In this document: one piece after another, positions 9,095-14,969 of the stretch
How the letters are laid out: each line of letters starts with the position of its first letter
How positions within the stretch are numbered: position 1 is the first letter of the stretch
DNA from: Betaproteobacteria bacterium
GTDB taxonomy: Bacteria; Pseudomonadota; Gammaproteobacteria; Burkholderiales; Burkholderiaceae
Length of the DNA stretch: 14,969 bases
Direction: 5' to 3'
Assembly: GCA_018969885.1 (NCBI GenBank)
Contig: JAGWXN010000048.1
Location: 1 to 14,969 of the forward strand
Notes under the pieces: model-generated
Seen by the model: the letters and a program-made list of their open reading frames with translations, nothing else
Databases searched by the model: none
Told to the model about the DNA's origin: nothing
Made by a program: the position numbers and the translations under genes

Positions 9095-9778
9095 TTGAGA
9101 GTGCTCGTCGCCGAAGATGACCGTACGCTTGCAGACGGCCTGTGCCGGGCCCTGCGCGCCAACGGAAACGCTGTGGATCATGTTGAAGACGGGCAGACGG
9201 CCGATACCGCACTGGCCGCCCAGAACTATGATCTGGTCATTCTTGATCTCGGACTCCCCAGGCTGGCTGGCCTGGATGTCCTTAAACGACTGCGCTCGCG
9301 CGGCAGCAGCACCCCGGTACTCATTCTCACGGCGGCCGATTCAGTCGAGCAGCGGGTCCGTGGCCTCGATCTCGGCGCCGATGACTTCATGGCCAAGCCC
9401 TTCGCGCTCACCGAACTCGAGGCCCGCATCCGGGCGCTGGTTCGCAGGGGTATGGGCGCTGCAAGCAGCACCTTGAAGCTGGGCTCTCTCAGCTACGATC
9501 AAGTCGGTCGCCAGGCCTGGGTGGCCGACCAGCAGGTCGAACTCTCCGCACGCGAACTCGCGCTTCTGGAAATACTCCTCCAGAGGAACAGCCGACTAGT
9601 GAGCAAGGAGCAGATCGTTGAGCACCTGTGCGGCTGGGGCGAAGAGGTCAGTCATAACGCCATCGAGGTCTATGTTCATCGCCTGCGCAAGAAACTCGAG
9701 GGCGGTAACGTCCGGATCGCTACGGTACGGGGACTGGGCTATAGCCTGCAGCGCACCACCGACACGGAACCGCGCTGA
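9095..9778 (+). CDS. OmpR-family response regulator (TctD/QseB-like)
   Basis: This is a 227-residue DNA-binding response regulator. The receiver domain (1-115) has the acidic pocket E7, D8 and D9 in VLVAEDD, and the phospho-acceptor D51 in LVILDLGLP. T79 lies in LILTAAD, F98 sits at the switch position of GADDFMAKPF, and K101 is conserved. The C-terminal half (about 122-220) is an OmpR-type winged helix, with ARELALLEILLQ, the recognition-helix region NAIEVYVHRLRKKLE and the wing ending RGLGYSLQ. Translation starts at TTG, giving the typical MRVLVAEDD opening. It lies 9 nt after pyrF and overlaps its kinase partner by one base (TGATG). Its target genes are unknown; in well-studied TctD systems they are tricarboxylate transporters, and none is present here. 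Confidence 0.95.
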   Translation: MRVLVAEDDRTLADGLCRALRANGNAVDHVEDGQTADTALAAQNYDLVILDLGLPRLAGLDVLKRLRSRGSSTPVLILTAADSVEQRVRGLDLGADDFMAKPFALTELEARIRALVRRGMGAASSTLKLGSLSYDQVGRQAWVADQQVELSARELALLEILLQRNSRLVSKEQIVEHLCGWGEEVSHNAIEVYVHRLRKKLEGGNVRIATVRGLGYSLQRTTDTEPR

Positions 9779-11343
9779 TGTCCGAACCCGCGGCACGTGC
9801 GCCGTCTGTCCTGGGCGACCTTGTCGCCACGCGCGAAAGCCCTCCTCCGCCTGAAGCGCCCGCCCCGGCGGCCAGACGCCTTCGGCGGCCTGCGCCGCGT
9901 CGTCGAAATAATCCGTTTTCCCTGACTGAGCAGCGGTCGTTATTCGGCGAGATCCTCGACTGGATGTTCGCCCCCCTCATGCTGCTGTGGCCGCTGTCAG
10001 TGGCGGTCACCTTCGTGGTGGCGCGCTCACTGACCGACGCGCCTTTTGACCGCACACTCACTGACCGAGTGGAAGTACTGCGCGAGAGAATCACCAGCAG
10101 CGACACCGACGCCCGCGCACAGCTGCTGCCGCTACTTGACAGGCTTACCCGCGCCCAGGATGGTTCCACGCTTCGCATCCAGATTGCGGGCCCAGAGGGA
10201 AGCATCATCGCGGGCGACCGCGCACTCGCCCGGCCCGGACTCTACGACTTCCCCGCCCCCGAGCGCATCCGCCTTCGTACCGTCGTCGATAACGGCGTCG
10301 AATGGCGGGTAGCCTACACCTGGGCAAGTCCATCAGACTCATCTGAGGAAGGATTGCTCCTCATTCAGGTCGCAGATAATTTTGATAATCGCGATCAGCT
10401 GGCAAGTGAAATCATTCGCGGCGTGCTGTTTCCCCAGTTCATGATCCTGCCGCTCTCGCTGCTCCTGGTGTGGTTTGGGCTCAGCCGCGGCTTGGCACCC
10501 ATGAAGCTGCTTCAGGGCAAGATTCAGCAGCGCCGACCCGACGATCTCTCGCCCATCGATCCAAAAGAGGCACCCGAGGAGCTCACACCGCTCGTGGTGG
10601 CATTCAACGATCTGCTCGCTCGTCAGGCGCAAACCCTGCAGGCGCAGCGACGATTCATCGCTGACGCGGCTCACCAGCTGAAGACTCCGCTCGCGGGCCT
10701 GCGCACGCAGTCCGAGCTTGCCATACGGGAAACCGACGCGGCGGAGCTGCGTCGCACGCTCGAGCACATCGCTGCCAGCGCGGAGCGGAGCGCGCACACG
10801 GTGAGTCAGTTGCTTGCGCTCGCGCGCACGGAGAATTTGCGTCACGCCGTGGCGATGGATGAGCTCGACCTCGCTCATCTCGTTCGCACCGTCATCGCCG
10901 ACCACTACAGCATCGCACTCGAGAAATCGATCGATCTTGGTTTTGAAAGCGATGACCTGCCGGCCCCCATCACCGGGCACCCGATTCTGCTGCGCGAGAT
11001 GATCGGTAACCTGATTGATAACGCGATCCGGTATACCCCTGCCGGCGGGATCGTGACCGCACGGGTGCAGACGACGCCGGCCGACGTGGTGCTCGAGATC
11101 GAAGACGACGGGATCGGCATCGCGCCCGCCGACCGGGAGTTGGTATTCAACCGTTTTTTCCGGGTACTGGGCGCGGGTGCGGACGGCAGCGGCCTGGGGT
11201 TGTCGATCGTGCGCGAAATCGTCGGCCAGCACGGCGCCGCAATCGCCATCTCTGACGGATTGATCTGGCCCACCCAGCGGGGCGCTGGAACGGGAAGCCG
11301 CCTCACGGTGCGCTTTCCGAAATTCAATGACGACGGGCTGTAG
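9778..11343 (+). CDS. TctE-like membrane sensor histidine kinase
   Basis: The 521-residue protein has a Pro/Arg-rich N-terminal extension (about 1-60), then TM1 (about 64-83), a periplasmic domain of roughly 130 residues resembling the TctE-type sensor, TM2 (about 216-235) and a HAMP-like linker. The phospho-acceptor is H299 in FIADAAHQLKTPLAGLRTQ. The ATPase domain has the N box EMIGNLIDNAIRYT (408-421), DDGIGIA (444-450) and GSGLGLSIVREIV (471-483). It presumably phosphorylates the regulator encoded directly upstream, which it overlaps by one base. The signal sensed is unknown. The cytoplasmic extension before TM1 is longer than usual for the family. An 18-nt gap leads to the acyl-CoA dehydrogenase gene with no terminator between them. 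Confidence 0.95.
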   Translation: MSEPAARAPSVLGDLVATRESPPPPEAPAPAARRLRRPAPRRRNNPFSLTEQRSLFGEILDWMFAPLMLLWPLSVAVTFVVARSLTDAPFDRTLTDRVEVLRERITSSDTDARAQLLPLLDRLTRAQDGSTLRIQIAGPEGSIIAGDRALARPGLYDFPAPERIRLRTVVDNGVEWRVAYTWASPSDSSEEGLLLIQVADNFDNRDQLASEIIRGVLFPQFMILPLSLLLVWFGLSRGLAPMKLLQGKIQQRRPDDLSPIDPKEAPEELTPLVVAFNDLLARQAQTLQAQRRFIADAAHQLKTPLAGLRTQSELAIRETDAAELRRTLEHIAASAERSAHTVSQLLALARTENLRHAVAMDELDLAHLVRTVIADHYSIALEKSIDLGFESDDLPAPITGHPILLREMIGNLIDNAIRYTPAGGIVTARVQTTPADVVLEIEDDGIGIAPADRELVFNRFFRVLGAGADGSGLGLSIVREIVGQHGAAIAISDGLIWPTQRGAGTGSRLTVRFPKFNDDGL

Positions 11344-11361
11344 CAGACGGGAGAGACAGCA

Positions 11362-12531
11362 ATGTTCAAGGTTAACGCTGAGCAGCAGGCGATCATCGAT
11401 GGTGTCACCGCGGTCTGTACCCGGTTCGGCGATGACTACTGGGCCGAGTGCGATCAGGCGGCGCGCTTTCCGCGTGAGTTTCATCGGGCTATCGCCGATG
11501 CCGGGTGGCTGGGCGTGACCATGCCTGAGGCGTATGGCGGCGCAGGACTGGGCATCAAAGAGGCATCGCTCGTCATGCACACCGTCGCGCAGCATGGCGG
11601 CGCGATGGCGGCTGCCTCATCGATTCACATGAACATGTTCGGGCCCCATCCGATGGTCGTTCATGGAACGCCCGACCAGAAAACACGATGGATCCCCAGG
11701 TTGGTCGCGGGGAGCGATCAGGTCTGTTTCGGAGTCACCGAGCCTGATGCGGGACTCGACACCACCAGCATCCGCACGTTCGCGAAGAAAGTGGACGGGG
11801 GCTATTGCGTATCGGGGCGCAAGATGTGGACCTCCACCGCGCAGGTGGCTAACAAGATCCTGCTGCTTGCCCGCACCTCGGCAAAGCCCGCCAAGGGAGA
11901 GGGTAAGCCCACCGATGGCATGTCGCTCTTCTATACCGATGTCGATCGCACAAAGATCGAGATCCGCCGCATTCCAAAGCACGGGCGTGCCGCGGTCGAT
12001 TCGAACGCCGTCTTCATCGATGATCTGTTCATTCCCGAAGAGGACCTTATCGGCGAGGAAGGACGGGGGTTTTACTACCTGCTCGACGGTCTCAACCCCG
12101 AGCGCATCCTGATCGCGGTTGAGGCGATCGGAATCGGCCTGGATGCCCTGCGACGGGCGGCACGCTACGCACGCGAACGCGTGGTGTTTGGTCGACCGAT
12201 TGGCCGCAACCAGGGCATTCAGCATCCGCTTGCCGAGTGCTGGGTCAACCTGGAGGCGGCATTGCTGCTGGCTGAGCGTGCGGCCGACCTTTATGACGCC
12301 GGACTCGCGTGTGGCCCTGAGGCAAACGGCGCGAAACTGCTGGGCTCGCGCGCGGGGTACGAGGCCTGCCAGCGTGCGGTACTCACGCACGGTGGAATGG
12401 GCTATGCGAAGGAGTATCAGGTGGAACGCCTGCTTCGCGAAGTCCTCATCACGCGGATCGCGCCCGTCACCGATCAGCTGGTGCTGTCCTTCATCGCAGA
12501 AAAGGTGCTCGACCTGCCCAAATCGTATTAG
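11362..12531 (+). CDS. Acyl-CoA dehydrogenase family protein
   Basis: This is a 389-residue FAD flavoenzyme that oxidises an acyl-CoA to the 2-enoyl-CoA. Visible family elements are MPEAYGGAG (54-62), the flavin/substrate strand CFGVTEPDAGLDTTSI (122-137), KMWTSTAQVAN (154-164), the FAD-binding RERVVFGRPIGRNQGIQHPLAE (271-292), and THGGMGYAKEYQVERLLRE (342-360). The Glu base found near the C-terminus of medium-chain enzymes (YEGT) is here I-A-P-V-T, so it is absent. E247 in GLNPERILIA instead lies where isovaleryl-CoA dehydrogenase-type enzymes carry the base. This suggests branched, short or unusual acyl-CoA substrates, but that is inference. The start has GGGAG 8 nt upstream. It is probably the last gene of the pyrF/two-component operon. 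Confidence 0.94.
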   Translation: MFKVNAEQQAIIDGVTAVCTRFGDDYWAECDQAARFPREFHRAIADAGWLGVTMPEAYGGAGLGIKEASLVMHTVAQHGGAMAAASSIHMNMFGPHPMVVHGTPDQKTRWIPRLVAGSDQVCFGVTEPDAGLDTTSIRTFAKKVDGGYCVSGRKMWTSTAQVANKILLLARTSAKPAKGEGKPTDGMSLFYTDVDRTKIEIRRIPKHGRAAVDSNAVFIDDLFIPEEDLIGEEGRGFYYLLDGLNPERILIAVEAIGIGLDALRRAARYARERVVFGRPIGRNQGIQHPLAECWVNLEAALLLAERAADLYDAGLACGPEANGAKLLGSRAGYEACQRAVLTHGGMGYAKEYQVERLLREVLITRIAPVTDQLVLSFIAEKVLDLPKSY

Positions 12532-12654
12532 CCCGCCGCCGTCTCGCCGCCGCCGGGCAGTCCGCTCGAGACAGACCCGGGCCCGGTTGCTTCCGCACAA
12601 ATCCTCGCATTGCGGGGTGCGGTTTCATGACTTCTGTTCATTACCTAATCGAAC

Positions 12655-12660
12655 GGAGGT
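12655..12660 (+). promoter_or_regulatory. Ribosome binding site of the small secreted protein gene
   Basis: GGAGGT is a near-perfect Shine-Dalgarno sequence. It is followed by in-frame ATGs at 12662, 12665 and 12671. The spacing of 4 nt to 12665 and 10 nt to 12671 favours these over 12662 (1 nt), so the exact start is open. Confidence 0.7.
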
Positions 12661-12664
12661 CATG

Positions 12665-13057
12665 ATGAAGATGAAGAGCGCAGTCTTGCTGACATCGGTC
12701 ACCGTGCTGGCGGGCGGCATGGCCCATGCATCCGAAAATCGGGACACGACTCTTTCGCCGCTTCCGCTTCTGCTCGCACAGTCCATCCCAGAGGAGCCGG
12801 TTTACGGCAGCCAGATGATGACCGAGCAGGAGCGAAACGAGCATCGGGCACAGCTTAGAGCCGCAAAGAGCGAAGAGGAGCGCGATCAGATCCGTCGGGC
12901 GCACCATGACCACATGCGGCAGCGGGCACAGGAGCGAGGCGTGACGCTCCCTGAGGAGCCCGCGGCGCGCGGAGGCGGCACAGGCCTCGGACCGGGGCCC
13001 GGTGCGGGCCCTGGCGCGGGCCCGGGAGGCGGCGCGGGCGTCGGGCGCGGTCGCTAG
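12665..13057 (+). CDS. Small secreted Gly/Pro-rich protein of unknown function
   Basis: I do not recognise a named family. The 130-residue product begins with a clear Sec signal peptide: MKMK, then a hydrophobic core (SAVLLTSVTVLAGGMA), with a likely cut after A-H-A around residue 22. A charged, probably helical middle follows, with VYGSQMMTEQERNEHRAQL (47-65), EEERDQIRRAHHDHM (70-84) and RAQERGVTLPEEP (87-99). The final 28 residues are almost only Gly, Pro, Ala and Arg (GLGPGPGAGPGAGPGGGAG). The E/R/H-rich middle resembles short uncharacterised proteobacterial periplasmic proteins. It could bind metal or nucleic acid, but nothing proves this. The gene stands alone between the acyl-CoA dehydrogenase and a tRNA. 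The preceding 133-nt gap holds only a GC-rich tract and the ribosome site. Confidence 0.8.
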   Translation: MKMKSAVLLTSVTVLAGGMAHASENRDTTLSPLPLLLAQSIPEEPVYGSQMMTEQERNEHRAQLRAAKSEEERDQIRRAHHDHMRQRAQERGVTLPEEPAARGGGTGLGPGPGAGPGAGPGGGAGVGRGR

Positions 13058-13066
13058 ACATCCTTT

Positions 13067-13096
13067 TTGACAACGGAAGCAGCCGGCGGATAGAAT
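13067..13096 (+). promoter_or_regulatory. Sigma70-type promoter of the tRNA gene
   Basis: A consensus -35 TTGACA (13067-13072) is followed after 18 nt by TAGAAT (13091-13096), one base from the -10 consensus. The predicted transcript would start near 13103, just before the mature tRNA 5' end at 13106. The element starts only 10 nt after the stop codon of the small secreted protein gene. Confidence 0.85.
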
Positions 13097-13105
13097 TTCG
13101 GGTTC

Positions 13106-13182
<77 letters not shown>

Positions 13183-13188
13183 AATCTC

Positions 13189-13222
13189 AAGCCCGCAGTG
13201 ACCCCGGTCCTGCGGGCTTTTT
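13189..13222 (+). terminator. Intrinsic terminator of the tRNA transcript
   Basis: AAGCCCGCAG (13189-13198) pairs perfectly with CTGCGGGCTT (13210-13219) around an 11-nt loop, ending in five T residues (13218-13222). It lies 6 nt after the tRNA CCA and closes a monocistronic tRNA transcription unit. Confidence 0.92.
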
Positions 13223-13262
13223 CGTTTTCGCCAGCGTCCCGGCAATCGCCTCGCGACCCCCC

Positions 13263-14948
13263 ATGCCCAACTCCCTGCCCCACCTCGGCGTCATGCAGTC
13301 ACGACTGCTCGTTAACGGCACCGTCATCACGTGCGACGATCGGTCATCGATTGCCTCCGCAGTGTGGATCGAAGGCGAGCGGATCCGCGCGGTGGGCGAA
13401 CCCCACACCTGGCCAGAACAGCCGGGCCCGGATGTTCCCAGGCTTGATTTGCGCGGCCATGCGGTCGTGCCTGGTCTCACCGATGGCCACGCACACATCG
13501 ACCGCGAGGGACTCCTTGCGCAGTTACCGTCGCTTTCGGGGGCGGCTTGCGTCGCCGACATCGTCGACCGCTTGCGCGAGATCGCCCGGCACACACCCGC
13601 CGGACACTGGATCGTGACCGGACCGCCTGGCGCGGCGCCCGAGTACATGCCTGGCCCCAGCGGCCTGGCAGGCGGGCAGATGCCCGACCGCCACGATCTC
13701 GACCGTGCCTGCCCGCATCATCCGGTGTACATCCGGCCCATCTGGGGTTACTGGCGCAATCAGATTCCGCTGGTCTCCTGCGCCAACACCCTGGCGTTGC
13801 GGCGCGCCGGAATCACCGCACTCACGCGCGACCCCTCTCCCGAGGCGCGGATCCTGCGCGACGCGGCCGGCGAGCCAACCGGTGTATTCGAAGAGCACAC
13901 GCTGGTTCCGGTCATCGAGCACACGCTCATGCGCTGTGCGCCAGGCTTTACCGCTCACCAGCGAACGGCGGCACTGCGTATCGGCATGGAGACCTACAAC
14001 CGCTACGGCACGACTGCGGTTTTCGAAGGTCATGGTGTTGCAACCGAAGTGATCAACGCCTGGCAAACGCTGCATGAGCAACAGGCGCTCAGTGTGCGCG
14101 CAACGCTCGCGTTCAGCCCCAACTGGGGTCTTCAGGCAAGCGGCGATGCCTGCCAGTTGCTATCGGAGTGGGGGCGCTGGCTCGCGCGCCGCGGCTGGGG
14201 CGACCACTGGCTACGTGTTCAGGGGCTCTATGCCGAGATCGATACCGATCCGCTCAACAACCAACTGAGGGCGGGCAATCATCCGTGCACCGGATGGGCA
14301 GGATTTCAAGCCGGGTCGGCACTACCACGTGAGGCGCTCGCCGCGCTCCTGATCGAGGCGGCTGCGAGCCGGGTTCGGATCGCGGGCATCTGGCCCACAC
14401 TGTTGCCGCTCTTTAACGAAGCCAATCGCCATCACCCAATCCATGATCTGCGATGGACGCTTGGACACCAGCCCGCGCTCGATCACAATCAGATCGCCCA
14501 GATCTGCGATCTGGGTCTGGCACTCACCACGCACACCAACCGCCACCTCTACAAGGATGGCGACCGGCTTGCTGCCAAATACCCCGAAGACGATATTGTG
14601 CCGATCCGCACGCTGATCGATCGCGGGGTGCTGGTTGTACCCGGAAGCGACAATCTGCCGCCATCGTTATTCGGCCCGATCTGGCATGTCTGCGCTCGTC
14701 AGACGCGAAGCGGCCGTATCATCGGACCCGATCAACGAATCAGCCGGATTGAGGCGCTCAGGCTCAGTACCCGAAACGGCGCATGGCTCACGGGCGACGA
14801 GTCCGTGCGCGGACAGATCGCGCCCGGGATGCTCGCCGATCTGGCCGTATTGGATGCAAACCCGCTGGACTGCCCACTTGAACGGCTGCCGGAGATCCGC
14901 GCGCGCTGCGTGATCGTTGGCGGTCGGTTGATTCACTCCGATCTTTGA
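13263..14948 (+). CDS. Amidohydrolase family protein (YtcJ-like)
   Basis: The 561-residue protein is a metal-dependent amidohydrolase of the YtcJ/COG1574 type, a TIM barrel flanked by a beta-sandwich built from both termini. The N-terminal sandwich contains LLVNGTVITCDD (15-26), and the first barrel strand ends in the metal-binding HxH motif GLTDGHAHID (71-80, H76 and H78). Later elements are TLGHQPAL (399-406, H402), LTTHTNRHLYKDG (421-433) and the metal or proton-transfer Asp D463 in VVPGSDNLPPS. The C-terminal sandwich follows, with IAPGMLADLAVLDANPL. Substrate unknown; relatives hydrolyse formamides, N-acyl groups or ring amides. No Lys was seen in the segment RVQGLYAEIDTDP where relatives often have VK. 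Neither ATG 13263 nor ATG 13293 (MQSRLLVNG) has a ribosome site, and the latter fits the domain edge well. Confidence 0.9.
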   Translation: MPNSLPHLGVMQSRLLVNGTVITCDDRSSIASAVWIEGERIRAVGEPHTWPEQPGPDVPRLDLRGHAVVPGLTDGHAHIDREGLLAQLPSLSGAACVADIVDRLREIARHTPAGHWIVTGPPGAAPEYMPGPSGLAGGQMPDRHDLDRACPHHPVYIRPIWGYWRNQIPLVSCANTLALRRAGITALTRDPSPEARILRDAAGEPTGVFEEHTLVPVIEHTLMRCAPGFTAHQRTAALRIGMETYNRYGTTAVFEGHGVATEVINAWQTLHEQQALSVRATLAFSPNWGLQASGDACQLLSEWGRWLARRGWGDHWLRVQGLYAEIDTDPLNNQLRAGNHPCTGWAGFQAGSALPREALAALLIEAAASRVRIAGIWPTLLPLFNEANRHHPIHDLRWTLGHQPALDHNQIAQICDLGLALTTHTNRHLYKDGDRLAAKYPEDDIVPIRTLIDRGVLVVPGSDNLPPSLFGPIWHVCARQTRSGRIIGPDQRISRIEALRLSTRNGAWLTGDESVRGQIAPGMLADLAVLDANPLDCPLERLPEIRARCVIVGGRLIHSDL

Positions 14949-14955
14949 CGCCCAC

Positions 14956-14969
14956 GGAGCCCCTGATGC
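14956..14969 (+). CDS. Probable first codon of the next gene, cut by the window end
   Basis: GGAG (14956-14959) followed after 6 nt by ATG (14966-14968) lies 7 nt beyond the amidohydrolase stop. This is the usual layout for a coupled downstream gene. Only one codon is inside the window, so the product cannot be stated. Confidence 0.35.

Noticed and set aside
10339..11595. 418-codon minus-strand frame opposite the sensor kinase and acyl-CoA dehydrogenase start
   Set aside because: It spans two well-identified genes on the other strand and shows no recognisable motif. It is a GC-driven shadow frame.
11617..12600. 327-codon minus-strand frame opposite the acyl-CoA dehydrogenase
   Set aside because: It is antisense to a gene with full family motifs and has no ribosome site or conserved features of its own.
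12119..12664. Extension of the small secreted protein frame back into the acyl-CoA dehydrogenase
   Set aside because: The upstream part is out of frame with a certain gene. The signal peptide and GGAGGT site place the true start near 12665.

Overview
The window looks like an ordinary chromosomal stretch of a GC-rich betaproteobacterium, most likely of the order Burkholderiales. The evidence is the GroEL sequence with its GGM-rich tail, the type 2 PyrF, the TctD/TctE-like two-component pair, the CCA-encoding tRNA with a consensus sigma70-type promoter, and uniformly high third-position GC. Nothing marks it as phage, plasmid or integrated island: I see no transposase, integrase, CRISPR array or toxin-antitoxin pair. 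No clear new multigene system is visible. The items worth a second look are individual loci.

Layout. Bases 1-74 hold the cut end of a second, diverged groEL-like reading frame that stops just upstream of the intact groL (114-1760), where groES would be expected. A strong intrinsic terminator follows groL. Next comes a tight three-gene operon: a PaaI-type hotdog thioesterase, serC (GTG start) and a transglutaminase-like cysteine-protease-fold protein. It converges on, and overlaps by 55 bp, a minus-strand COG1926-type phosphoribosyltransferase. A divergent intergenic region with short palindromes separates the phosphoribosyltransferase from a PaaK/CapK-like adenylate-forming enzyme. After that come a dienelactone hydrolase-like gene and a convergent EamA/DMT transporter.

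Divergent from the transporter is an apparent operon: pyrF, an OmpR-family response regulator (TTG start), a TctE-like sensor kinase and an acyl-CoA dehydrogenase. Gaps in it are 9 nt, a 1-nt overlap and 18 nt. Then come a small secreted Gly/Pro-rich protein of unknown function, a tRNA with anticodon CAT that has its own promoter and terminator, and a long YtcJ-like amidohydrolase. The last bases carry a ribosome binding site and ATG that probably begin the next gene.

The genes cover protein folding (GroEL), serine and pyrimidine synthesis (SerC, PyrF), acyl-CoA and aromatic-acid type metabolism (thioesterase, PaaK-like ligase, acyl-CoA dehydrogenase, dienelactone hydrolase-like), transport, and signalling. 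Apart from the overlapping or closely spaced operons, nothing in the sequence ties them into one pathway.
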